Assembly (NCBI RefSeq): GCF_020177575.1
Contig: NZ_JAHTBK010000001.1
Location: forward strand, 868,001-932,000
Reading direction: 5' to 3'
DNA: 64,000 nucleotides
From: Hasllibacter sp. MH4015
GTDB lineage: Bacteria; Pseudomonadota; Alphaproteobacteria; Rhodobacterales; Rhodobacteraceae
In this document: positions 17,627 through 25,745 of the stretch, in pieces
How positions within the stretch are numbered: position 1 is the first letter of the stretch
Layout: each line of letters starts with the position of its first letter
Notes under the pieces: model-generated
Databases searched by the model: none
What the model was told of the DNA's origin: nothing
What the model saw: only the letters and a program-made list of their open reading frames with translations
Position numbers and translations under genes: made by a program

Positions 17627-17647
17627 GCCGCTTCTTGCACAGGTTTG

Positions 17648-17680
17648 ACGGCGCTCGGAGAAGTCCGGGCGCCGTTTTCC
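17648..17680 (+). terminator. Rho-independent terminator after acpP
   Basis: 11-bp stem ACGGCGCTCGG (17648-17658) with 17665-17675 (one G-T pair), 6-nt loop, then TTTCC. Confidence 0.75.
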
Positions 17681-17801
17681 GTTTGCGCCGGGGCGGCACG
17701 CGAAGCCTTGCCGGTCGCGCGGTCACGGGGATTGCGCCCAGGTGGGCGTTTCCGGTAATTGAACGCGCAAAGACGTTTGAGGCGTTTGAAAGGGGCACGA
17801 C

Positions 17802-19058
17802 ATGCGGCGAGTGGTGATTACGGGTCTGGGGCTGGTGACGCCCCTGGCATCGGGTGTCGAAGAGACATGGCGCCGCCTTCTGGCCGGGCAATCCGGTGCG
17901 GGTCCGATCACGCGCTTCGATGCCACGGGCTTCGGCACCACCTATGCGTGCGAGCTGCCGCGCGGCGACGGCACGGACGGGACCTTCAATCCCGATCAGT
18001 GGATGGAGCCCAAGGAGCAGCGCAAGGTCGACGATTTCATTCTCTACGGCATGGCCGCGGCGGTGCAGGCGGTGGAAGATGCCGGTTGGACGCCCACTGA
18101 CACCGAAAGCCTGGAGCGGACCGGGTGCCTGATCGGGGCGGGGATCGGTGGCTTGTCGTCCATCGCCGATACGTCGATCACTCTCAATGAACGCGGCCCC
18201 CGCCGGGTCTCACCCTTCTTCGTGCCCGGTGCGCTGATCAACCTGATCTCCGGCCAGGTCTCCATCCGGTACGGGTTCAAAGGGCCGAACCACTCGGTCG
18301 TGACGGCGTGCTCCACCGGCGCCCACGCCATCGGCGACGCGGCGCGGCTGATTATGCTGGACGATGCCGACGTGATGATCGCGGGCGGGGCGGAAAGCCC
18401 GATCTGTGCCATCGGGATTGCCGGGTTCAACGCCTGCAAGGCGCTCAGTACCAAACGGGCGGAGGAGCCTCAGAAGGCCAGCCGTCCCTGGGACAGCGAC
18501 AGCGACGGCTTCGTCATGGGCGAAGGCGCAGGCATGGTCGTGCTGGAAGAATACGAGCACGCCAAGGCGCGCGGTGCCACGATCTATGCGGAAGTGCTTG
18601 GGTATGGCCTGTCCGGCGACGCCCACCATATCACCGCCCCGCCGCCCGATCACGAAGGGGCGGAACGCGCCATGCGCGCGGCGCTCAAGCGCGCGGGGTT
18701 GGAGCCGTCGGCGGTGGATTACGTCAACGCCCACGGCACCTCGACCATGGCCGACACGATCGAGCTGGGCGCGGTGGAGCGGCTGATGGGCGATCACGCG
18801 GGCAATCTGCGCATGTCGTCCACCAAGTCGATGACCGGCCATTTGCTGGGGGCCGCCGGCGCGATCGAGGCGATTTTCAGCATCCTTGCGATCCGCGACA
18901 ACGTGGCCCCGCCCACGATCAACCTCGACAATCCCGCGGCGGAAACCGCGATCAACCTGTGCGCCAATGCCAAGCAGGAAGGGGAGATCAACGTGGTCCA
19001 GTCCAATTCCTTCGGGTTCGGCGGCACCAATGCCTGCCTGATCATGGGTCGGGTGTAA
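17802..19058 (+). CDS. fabF: 3-oxoacyl-ACP synthase II
   Basis: A 418-residue condensing enzyme elongating acyl-ACP with malonyl-ACP. Catalytic Cys170 in VTACSTGAHAIG, first His in NAHGTSTMADT (about residue 310), second His in GHLLGAAGAIEA, and the C-terminal SNSFGFGGTNACL are complete. Length is normal. The next gene, mltG, starts 6 bp after the stop, a coupling common in alphaproteobacteria. Confidence 0.97.
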   Translation: MRRVVITGLGLVTPLASGVEETWRRLLAGQSGAGPITRFDATGFGTTYACELPRGDGTDGTFNPDQWMEPKEQRKVDDFILYGMAAAVQAVEDAGWTPTDTESLERTGCLIGAGIGGLSSIADTSITLNERGPRRVSPFFVPGALINLISGQVSIRYGFKGPNHSVVTACSTGAHAIGDAARLIMLDDADVMIAGGAESPICAIGIAGFNACKALSTKRAEEPQKASRPWDSDSDGFVMGEGAGMVVLEEYEHAKARGATIYAEVLGYGLSGDAHHITAPPPDHEGAERAMRAALKRAGLEPSAVDYVNAHGTSTMADTIELGAVERLMGDHAGNLRMSSTKSMTGHLLGAAGAIEAIFSILAIRDNVAPPTINLDNPAAETAINLCANAKQEGEINVVQSNSFGFGGTNACLIMGRV

Positions 19059-19064
19059 GCGCCC

Positions 19065-20225
19065 ATGTGGAAGCATATCGCGGCCAACGGCATGTCGTTC
19101 CTGATCGTGGCGCTGATCGCGGCCGCGGCGGCCTTGGGCTGGGGGCAGCGGCAATGGAATGCCGAGGGCCCGCTGGAGACGGCGGCGTTTTTCGAGGTGG
19201 AGCAGGGCGATACGCTGGCCCGTGTTTCGGAACGCCTTGAGGAAGCGGGCGTGATCCAGTCGGCGGCCGTGTTCCGCGTGGGCACCCGCACCGCCGACCG
19301 GGCGGGCGATCTGCGCTTCGGCAATTACGAGATCCCCGCGGGCGCGTCGATGGAACAGGTCCTCGACATCGTCACCGCCGGTGGCCCATCGTCCTTCCGC
19401 TACCGCGCCACATACGTCTTGCGTAATTCCGGCACCGGAGAGCTGCGCCTGGCCGAACGCAACCCCACCAGCGGCGAGGTGGAGGAGCTTGCGCGCTTCG
19501 CCTACGAGGATGGCGTGGCACCGGAATATGCGGCCCTCGTGGAAAGCGGCGCGCCGATGCAATACCGGCTGGTGATCCCCGAAGGGTTGACGAGCTGGCA
19601 GGTTGTCCAAGGGCTTCTCGCCGCCGACTTCCTGGAGGGCGAGGTGCCCGACATTCCGCCCGAAGGCACCCTTGCGCCCGCGACGATAGAAGTCGCCCGC
19701 GGGGAGGACCGCCTTGAATTGCTGGCGGAGATGAGCGCGGCGCAGGAGCGCATCCTTGCCGAGGCCTGGGACAACCGCGCCGCCGATCTGCCGATTTCGA
19801 CCCCGGAGGAGGCGCTGATCCTTGCCTCCATCATCGAAAAGGAAACCTCCGTTCCCGAGGAGCGGGGCCGCGTCGCCAGCGTCTTCACCAACCGCCTGAA
19901 CCAGGGAATGCGCCTGCAAACCGACCCCACGGTGATCTATGGCGTCACCAATGGGCGCGGTATCCTTGGCCGGGGCCTGCGCCGGTCCGAGCTGCGGGAG
20001 GAGACGCCGTGGAACACCTACGTGATCGACGGCCTGCCGCCCACGCCCATCGCCAATCCCGGCCAGGCGGCCATTGAGGCCGCGCTGAACCCCGACAGCA
20101 CCGATTTCATCTTCTTCGTGGCGGATGGCACCGGGGGTCACGCCTTTGCAGTGACGCTGGAAGAGCATAACCGGAACGTCGCGCGCTGGCGCGAGATCGA
20201 GGCGGAACGGGCAAATTCGGAATAG
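19065..20225 (+). CDS. mltG: Endolytic murein transglycosylase
   Basis: A 386-residue inner-membrane enzyme that cuts nascent peptidoglycan glycan strands. One N-terminal TM helix (about residues 10-28), a LysM-like segment (FEVEQGDTLARVSERLEEAGVI), then the YceG catalytic domain. The catalytic Glu lies in LILASIIEKETSVPEERG, and QTDPTVIYG and NTYVIDGLPPTPIANPG are family signatures. The C-terminus (DFIFFVADGTGGHAFAVTLEEHNRNV) is typical. Confidence 0.95.
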   Translation: MWKHIAANGMSFLIVALIAAAAALGWGQRQWNAEGPLETAAFFEVEQGDTLARVSERLEEAGVIQSAAVFRVGTRTADRAGDLRFGNYEIPAGASMEQVLDIVTAGGPSSFRYRATYVLRNSGTGELRLAERNPTSGEVEELARFAYEDGVAPEYAALVESGAPMQYRLVIPEGLTSWQVVQGLLAADFLEGEVPDIPPEGTLAPATIEVARGEDRLELLAEMSAAQERILAEAWDNRAADLPISTPEEALILASIIEKETSVPEERGRVASVFTNRLNQGMRLQTDPTVIYGVTNGRGILGRGLRRSELREETPWNTYVIDGLPPTPIANPGQAAIEAALNPDSTDFIFFVADGTGGHAFAVTLEEHNRNVARWREIEAERANSE

Positions 20226-20653
20226 TCCGGAGGCGGTTGGGAGACCGATCCAGAGAGAATTTGCGTGTCTCGCCCTTTGCCGGTCGGCTCGGCGACGCGG
20301 ATTAAGCAACGATATCCGCGCGGCGCGCGGTGGCTGGCGGGCGATCCAACCGGGCTCAACACGTTGAAAACCCGGCGTTAAAGGCGGTCTGGTTAATATC
20401 CGGTTAGCGCGCGGTGCCCACGTTAACCAATTGAAAACGCAAAACTTCTTGACCCATCGAACGGTCCATGGCACCTCTTTAGGCACGCTGGAAGATGTGG
20501 GTCAACGGCCTGGGGATCACGCCCCTCGGGTCGTTTTTTTGTGCCTGAATGCCAGATCCGGGTGGCAGCCCGGACCGTGGCGGCACGGAAAAGTCGGAAC
20601 GCCACATGCTGCTCGTGCCTGAGAGTGATTTCATGGACGCGAGGTAGACCGAG
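20226..20653 (+). other. 428-bp intergenic region with a strong terminator-like hairpin (20504-20541)
   Basis: No convincing coding frame. The clearest element is a hairpin: AACGGCC (20504-20510) and GGGG (20512-20515) pair with CCCC (20522-20525) and GGTCGTT (20529-20535) around a 6-nt loop, with one G-T pair and a small internal loop, followed by an uninterrupted T run to 20540. It lies 280 bp after mltG, too far for a typical mltG terminator. Either mltG has a long 3' UTR or a short non-coding RNA ends here. AT-richer sequence around 20390-20460 could hold a promoter, but none matches consensus well. Confidence 0.45.
20504..20541 (+). terminator. Rho-independent terminator, upstream transcript uncertain
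   Basis: Bulged GC-rich stem with a run of seven T, 113 bp before the GTA g1-like gene; it would insulate the GTA remnant from mltG or end a small RNA. Confidence 0.65.
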
Positions 20654-21010
20654 ATGAGCAAGACGATTGAGAACGACGATCTGCAAGCAGATCGCGCCGA
20701 GGTTCTGGTGACCGAGGCGCGGGATGCATTTGATCGTGCGGTTCGGGTGTTGAATGACAGCTGCTCGCAGCTGGAAACCATGCCCGATGCCGGCGAAGGC
20801 GACGTGATGAAATGCGTGCGGCAGATGAATGCCGCGTTCATTCACACGATGGAAATGAGGGAGAAGGCCCGTGTCGCAGGATGCAAACGGTTTGGGGAAA
20901 CCGGCGCAGGACAGCTTGACCTTGCCGCCGCACGCACTGAAATCGGGCTCCGCCTGGCTTGCCTGCGCGGACACGAAGACGGAAGCGGCGTTCCTGGAGA
21001 GCCTGAGTGA
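20654..21010 (+). CDS. Gene transfer agent protein g1 (small-terminase-like)
   Basis: A 118-residue helical protein. The C-terminal LDLAAARTEIGLRLACLR matches the conserved end of Rhodobacter capsulatus GTA g1, the small-terminase-like first gene of the GTA structural cluster. It ends in a different frame 140 bp inside the following gene; g1 and g2 commonly overlap in these clusters. The middle (DAFDRAVRVLNDSCSQLETMPD) also fits the helical bundle of g1. With most of the cluster gone, its packaging role is doubtful. Assignment rests on resemblance plus position before a terminase. Confidence 0.75.
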   Translation: MSKTIENDDLQADRAEVLVTEARDAFDRAVRVLNDSCSQLETMPDAGEGDVMKCVRQMNAAFIHTMEMREKARVAGCKRFGETGAGQLDLAAARTEIGLRLACLRGHEDGSGVPGEPE

Positions 21011-23366
21011 CGCGGCCCTTGCGGCCCTGCCATGGCTCTTTGAATTCTGGGCGCTCCCGCATCAATTGCCGCCCGAAGGCGATTGGCGGACCTGGGTGGT
21101 TCTGGGGGGACGGGGCGCGGGCAAGACGCGTGCCGGGGCCGAATGGGTGCGGTCGATGGTGGAGGGACCCTCGCCGGACGCACCCGGTCGGGCCAAGCGG
21201 GTGGCCCTGGTCGGCGAAACCTATGACCAGGCGCTGGCCGTGATGGTGAAAGGGGAGAGCGGGCTGATCGCCTGCTCTCCGCCCGACCGCGTACCGCGCT
21301 GGGTGGCAGGCGAGCGCATGCTGGTTTGGCCCAACGGGGCGGAAGCGCGGCTGTATTCGGCCAATGACCCGGAGGCTTTGCGCGGCCCGCAATTCGATTT
21401 GGCCTGGTCGGATGAATTCGGCTGCGCGGCGATCGACAAGGGCTCCAACGAGCCCAACAAGTTCCTTGATCCGAAATCCTCCGAAAGCGATGTGCCGCAT
21501 TTCTCCAACGGGCGGCGCGACGACCTGATCCAGGCGCAATATCTGCGCGCGACGCTGGATTACTGGGCGGAGGAGGGGCGAAATCCCCAATCCGATCAAT
21601 ATGATGGCCCGATGCTGGACCTCGGTCGCGCCCATGCCTGGGCGTGGGATGCGCGGCCCTGGCCCGCCTTTCCAAATGACCGCAGCCGCTGGTCGGATGG
21701 TGGCAATTGGCACAAGGGCCACTGGATGACCGGTCGGCTGGAAGCGCAGCCGCTCGACCTTGTCGTGGCCGAGATTTGCGAAGAAGCGGGCATCACCGAC
21801 TACGACGTCTCCGCCCTTTACGGATTGGTGCGCGGCCACGTCTCCGCCCAGACGCAAAGTGCGCGGGCGCGACTGCAACCGCTGATGCTCGCCTATGGGT
21901 TCAACGCGGTGGAGCGGGACGGCAAGATCATCTTCCTGCCCATCCCCGACCTGCCCGAGACGGTGATCGAAGCGCCGCTCACGGCGCGCGATGACGATGG
22001 TGAAGGCGGCCTCACGCGCATCCGCGCGCCCGAGGCGGAAACCGTGGGCCGCCTGCGCATCGGATATACCGAGGCGGAGGGGCTCTATGACGACAAGGTG
22101 GCCGAAGCGATCCATCCCGGCGACGGGGCCGATCAGGTCAACGATGTGGACCTGCCGTTGGCCCTGACGCGGGCCGAGGGGCAGGGGATGGCGGAACGCT
22201 GGCTCGCCGATGGGCGGGTGGCGCAGGACACGTTGCGCTTCGCCCTGCCGCCGTCGCGCCGCGCCATCGGGGCCGGTGCCATGGTCGCCACCGAGGATGG
22301 CCATACCTGGCGCATCGACCGGGTGGAAGATCGCGGCTTCCGACAGGTGGAGGCGGTGCGCGTGGAACCCTCGACCTCCATCCCCTCCGACGAGGTGGAG
22401 GAGGTCGTGGCCGTGGAGGCGTTCGTGCCACCCCTGCCGGTCACGCCCGTCTTCATGGACCTGCCGCTTCTGACCGGGGACGAGGTGGAACACGCCCCGC
22501 ATCTGGCCGTGGCCGCCGATCCCTGGCCCGGCTCCGCCGCCGTCTATTCCGCGCCCGGCGCCGATGGCTTCACGCTCAACAAGCTGGTGGATCAGCCTGC
22601 GATCATCGGTACGCTGGAGGAGCCCTTGGTGGCACAGCCCTCTGGCCTGTGGGACCGGGCCGGGGTGCTGAAAATACGCTTGGAGACCGGCGCGCTGTCG
22701 TCGGCCGAGATGTCCGCCGTTCTGGCAGGCGCCAATGCCGCGGCCATCGGATCGGGGCAGGACGACATATGGGAGGTGATCCAGTTCACTGAGGCCACCC
22801 TCGTCGCCGCGGAGACGTGGGAGATCGGGATGCGCCTGCGGGGCCAGCAAGGCACGGACGCGGTGATGCCCGATGTCTGGCCGGAAGGCACGCTTTTCGT
22901 GTTGCTGGATGCGGCGGTGGGGCAGGTCGATCTGCCAAGCTCCGCCCGCGGGCTGGTGCGCCATTGGCGCGTCGGGCCATCGCGGCGCTCGGTCGACGAT
23001 GCAAGCTACGTCGAAAATGTGTTGGCGTTCCAAGGTATTGGCCTGCGCCCATATTCTCCGGTCCACCTGCGCGCGCCCCGCGACGGCGCGGCGCGGGACG
23101 TCAGCTGGATCAGGCGGTCCCGCGTGGATGCCGACAATTGGGACGGCGTGGACGTGCCCCTGGGAGAGGCATCGGAGCAATATGTCCTGCGCATCTCCGA
23201 CACCGGCGCGATCCGGCGGGAGGAGATCCTGACATCCCCCGCCTTCACCTACACCGACGCCATGCGCGCCAGCGACGGCACGCAGACCGACTACGCGATC
23301 GAGGTTGCCCAAGTCTCCGAACGGTTCGGGGCGGGGCCATTTGCAAGGATAGAGATCAATGACTGA
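20871..23366 (+). CDS. Fusion of GTA large terminase ATPase (g2) N-terminus to GTA baseplate/host-specificity protein (g15) C-terminus
   Basis: One 831-codon frame joins parts of two proteins that are normally far apart. Residues 1 to about 183 are the terminase ATPase: LPWLFEFWALPHQLPPEG, Walker A GGRGAGKTRAGAEW, ALVGETYDQA, Walker B FDLAWSDE. At about 21405-21425 the sequence switches to CAAIDKGSNEPNKFLDPKSS, the late part of the GTA TIM-barrel region of g15, and continues as g15 to its end (RRDDLIQAQYL, ARAHAWAWDARPWPAFP, GLVRGHVSAQ). The terminase nuclease domain and all genes g3 to g14 are missing. An in-frame deletion with little junction homology explains this. Start is GTG after GGGAGAAGG. 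The protein cannot be a working terminase; whether it is expressed is unknown. An assembly error is a less likely alternative. Confidence 0.85.
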   Translation: MSQDANGLGKPAQDSLTLPPHALKSGSAWLACADTKTEAAFLESLSDAALAALPWLFEFWALPHQLPPEGDWRTWVVLGGRGAGKTRAGAEWVRSMVEGPSPDAPGRAKRVALVGETYDQALAVMVKGESGLIACSPPDRVPRWVAGERMLVWPNGAEARLYSANDPEALRGPQFDLAWSDEFGCAAIDKGSNEPNKFLDPKSSESDVPHFSNGRRDDLIQAQYLRATLDYWAEEGRNPQSDQYDGPMLDLGRAHAWAWDARPWPAFPNDRSRWSDGGNWHKGHWMTGRLEAQPLDLVVAEICEEAGITDYDVSALYGLVRGHVSAQTQSARARLQPLMLAYGFNAVERDGKIIFLPIPDLPETVIEAPLTARDDDGEGGLTRIRAPEAETVGRLRIGYTEAEGLYDDKVAEAIHPGDGADQVNDVDLPLALTRAEGQGMAERWLADGRVAQDTLRFALPPSRRAIGAGAMVATEDGHTWRIDRVEDRGFRQVEAVRVEPSTSIPSDEVEEVVAVEAFVPPLPVTPVFMDLPLLTGDEVEHAPHLAVAADPWPGSAAVYSAPGADGFTLNKLVDQPAIIGTLEEPLVAQPSGLWDRAGVLKIRLETGALSSAEMSAVLAGANAAAIGSGQDDIWEVIQFTEATLVAAETWEIGMRLRGQQGTDAVMPDVWPEGTLFVLLDAAVGQVDLPSSARGLVRHWRVGPSRRSVDDASYVENVLAFQGIGLRPYSPVHLRAPRDGAARDVSWIRRSRVDADNWDGVDVPLGEASEQYVLRISDTGAIRREEILTSPAFTYTDAMRASDGTQTDYAIEVAQVSERFGAGPFARIEIND

Positions 23367-24066
23367 GACACCCGAGCTCACCCTTCCGCTTCTGGCCCCG
23401 GCACAGGCGCAGAAGCATGTGACCGTGAACGAGGCGTTGATGCGTCTGGACGGTCTGGCGCAACTGCGCCTGCAATCGGTCACGGAGACCACGCCGCCCG
23501 CCGCACTTGCGGGCCGCGCCTATGGTGTGCCCAACGGCGCGGTAAACGCCTGGGCTGCGCAGGACGGGAACGTGGCCATCGCGTCGGGCGGGGGCTGGAT
23601 TTTCGTCGCCCCCCATCGCGGCTGGCGCGCGATGGTGCTGGATCAGGGGATGGAGGCGACGTTCGACGGGGCCGGTTGGCGGCTTGGTGCCACCACGCTC
23701 AGCCCCGGCAATGCCTCGCTCAACATGAAATCGGTGGAATTCGACGTGACCCTGACCGCCGGGGCGTCCGTCACCACGCCGATCCTCTTCCCCGCCCGTG
23801 CGATTGCATTCGGCGTGACGGGCCGTGTCACTGCCGCGATAACAGGGGCGGCGACGACGTGGGATCTGGGCGTGGCGGGCGATCTGCAACGCTATGGCTC
23901 CGGCCTCGGCGTCGGGTTGAATTCCTGGGTCAACGGCCCCGGCGCGCCGCAGGTCTACTGGTCGCCCACGGCATTGGAGATCACGGCGCAGGGCGGCAAT
24001 TTCGCGGGCGGGACGATCCGCCTCGTCGCCCATTACGCCGAATTGAGCCTGCCCGATCCGGTCTGA
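23359..24066 (+). CDS. DUF2793 protein, GTA fibre/head-spike-like
   Basis: A 235-residue protein whose N-terminus (LTLPLLAPAQAQKHVTVNEALMRLD) is the DUF2793 signature; the family includes the R. capsulatus GTA head-spike protein and is often found just after g15 in Rhodobacterales. The C-terminal half (SVEFDVTLTAGASVTTPILF and AFGVTGRVTAAITGA) looks like a beta-rich receptor-binding domain. Its ATG overlaps the end of the g15-derived frame by 8 bp, so translation is probably coupled. It appears intact, unlike the rest of the cluster, and may be a leftover or retained for another use. Confidence 0.75.
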   Translation: MTETPELTLPLLAPAQAQKHVTVNEALMRLDGLAQLRLQSVTETTPPAALAGRAYGVPNGAVNAWAAQDGNVAIASGGGWIFVAPHRGWRAMVLDQGMEATFDGAGWRLGATTLSPGNASLNMKSVEFDVTLTAGASVTTPILFPARAIAFGVTGRVTAAITGAATTWDLGVAGDLQRYGSGLGVGLNSWVNGPGAPQVYWSPTALEITAQGGNFAGGTIRLVAHYAELSLPDPV

Positions 24067-24179
24067 TCCCCGGTTCGGCATCTGTCAGCTGAGCTGACAT
24101 CCCTCACGTTCGATTGCATGGACCTTTGCCTGACGCTGCCGTATCTTCTCGGCGACGGCAGGCAGAGGAGGCGATGCAG

Positions 24180-24995
24180 ATGGCACGCACCCAGGAAAAT
24201 GTGAGTGAACTGGATCCGGTCTGGCGCCGGATCACCGACGAGGCACAGGATGCCGTCCGCGACGAACCGTTGCTGGGCGGGCTGGTCCATGCCTGCATCC
24301 TCCACCATCCCTCCCTCGAAAAGGCATTGGCGTATCGCGTGGCGCAAAAGCTCGCATCGTCCGAGATGTCGGAGCAGCTTCTGCGCGAGATCGCGGATGA
24401 GGCTTTCGCGTCGGACCCGATGCTCGGTGCACAGGCGCGCGCGGACATCGTGGCCGTCTATGACCGCGACCCGGCCTGCCATCGCTTCCTGCAACCCTTG
24501 TTGTTTTTCAAGGGCTTCCAGGCCGTGACCGCCTATCGGGTCGGCCATTGGCTGTGGCGGCAGGGGCGCAAGGATCTGTCCTACTTCATTCAGATGCGCG
24601 TGTCGGAGGTGTTCGGCGTCGACATCCATCCAGCGGCGCGGGTGGGTCAGGGCATCATGATCGACCACGCCCATTCCATCGTCATCGGTGAGACGGCGGT
24701 GGTGGGTGACAACGTCTCCATGCTGCATTCCGTTACGTTGGGCGGCACCGGTAAGGAGGAGGAAGACCGCCACCCGAAAATCGGCGACGGTGTGCTGATC
24801 GGGGCGGGTGCAAAAGTGCTCGGAAATATCGAGATCGGCCATTGTTCCCGCATCGCGGCGGGGTCGGTCGTTCTGGCCGAGGTGCCGCCGTGCAAGACCG
24901 TGGCCGGCGTGCCGGCCAAAATCGTGGGGGAGGCCGGGTGCGACCAGCCATCGCTCACCATGGATCACCTGTTCGGCGGCCCCTCTCAGGCGTGA
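24180..24995 (+). CDS. cysE: Serine O-acetyltransferase
   Basis: A 271-residue enzyme making O-acetylserine, the first step of cysteine synthesis. N-terminal helical SATase domain, then a left-handed beta helix with hexapeptide repeats (FGVDIHPAARVGQGIMIDHAHSIVIGETAVVGDNVSML). The catalytic Asp and His lie in GIMIDHAHS; LGGTGKEEEDRHPKIGDGVLIGAGAKVLG follows. GAGGAGG favours the ATG at 24180 over the one at 24174. cysE commonly flanks the GTA cluster in Rhodobacterales, which supports the reading of the genes before it. Confidence 0.96.
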   Translation: MARTQENVSELDPVWRRITDEAQDAVRDEPLLGGLVHACILHHPSLEKALAYRVAQKLASSEMSEQLLREIADEAFASDPMLGAQARADIVAVYDRDPACHRFLQPLLFFKGFQAVTAYRVGHWLWRQGRKDLSYFIQMRVSEVFGVDIHPAARVGQGIMIDHAHSIVIGETAVVGDNVSMLHSVTLGGTGKEEEDRHPKIGDGVLIGAGAKVLGNIEIGHCSRIAAGSVVLAEVPPCKTVAGVPAKIVGEAGCDQPSLTMDHLFGGPSQA

Positions 24996-25008
24996 CGCAA
25001 TAGGCGGC

Positions 25009-25698
25009 TCAGGCCGCCGTTTGCACCCAGCGTTCCTTGGGCATCTTGGGCAGGGCGGGGCCGGGTTCGGCTGCTGTGAAGCCCTGCTCGATCTCCGCTT
25101 CCGTCAGGTCGCAGATTGCGTATCCGTCGCCGCGCACGAAGGTGCGGATCGCCGTGACGGGGAGCACGTATTTCTCCGCCCCCATGGCGAATTCCACTTC
25201 GGTCAGGCGCATCGTCTCGGCATCCACGAACAGATCGACGATGCGCGCGATGGGGCCTTCCCCGTTGAACACGACGGAGCCGAGCCAATCGCTCATCCTG
25301 TCCAGCTGATCGACGGCGTCCCGCGTTGGGCGATCCTTCGTCACCGGGTAGCCAAGGAATTGCGCGGCCATCAGGATCGGCGAATAGGTCATGCCGAACG
25401 GGCCCACGATCACGGGCGGCAGCGCGCTGAGATCAACCACGTTATCCGAGCCGAGGCGCGGCGCGTTGGCCAGATCACCTTCGCTGACATCGGCGGTCCA
25501 GGTGCGCGTTCCTTCGTCGAAAGCCCGCAGGCGCTTGGCATGGACGAGCACGTCGGTGTTCGTGACCCAACCGCCCCCTTCGAGCACGGCATATTCGACC
25601 GCCAGGCTGTCGGGATCGAACATCAGATCGTTGATACCGAATGTGCCGGCCTTGGCCTGCAACGTGGAATTCTTGACACTCGTGAATGGGGCAATCAT
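25009..25698 (-). CDS. PRC-barrel domain protein
   Basis: A 229-residue soluble protein with two PRC-barrel-like halves: an N-terminal one (SVKNSTLQAKAGTFGINDLMFDPDSLAVEYAVLEGG) and a C-terminal one (LDRMSDWLGSVVFNGEGPIARIVDLFVDAETMRLTEVEFAMG). PRC barrels occur in the photosynthetic reaction-centre H subunit, RimM and many small stress-associated proteins. A strong GGAGGTGG precedes the ATG at 25698. It is convergent with cysE and lies upstream of nothing obvious; its role is unknown. A GGCGGC-tcag-GCCGCC hairpin at 25003-25018 may end transcription from both sides. Confidence 0.75.
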   Translation of the reverse strand: MIAPFTSVKNSTLQAKAGTFGINDLMFDPDSLAVEYAVLEGGGWVTNTDVLVHAKRLRAFDEGTRTWTADVSEGDLANAPRLGSDNVVDLSALPPVIVGPFGMTYSPILMAAQFLGYPVTKDRPTRDAVDQLDRMSDWLGSVVFNGEGPIARIVDLFVDAETMRLTEVEFAMGAEKYVLPVTAIRTFVRGDGYAICDLTEAEIEQGFTAAEPGPALPKMPKERWVQTAA

Positions 25699-25745
25699 GG
25701 GCCACCTCCTTACACGCATAACGCGAAGGTGGCCCGATGGTTCCC

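Noticed and set aside
18210-20486. Long open frame on the minus strand opposite fabF and mltG
   Set aside because: It is antisense to two well-supported genes; its residues are low-complexity Arg/Gly/His-rich with no recognisable domain, as expected from high-GC antisense frames.
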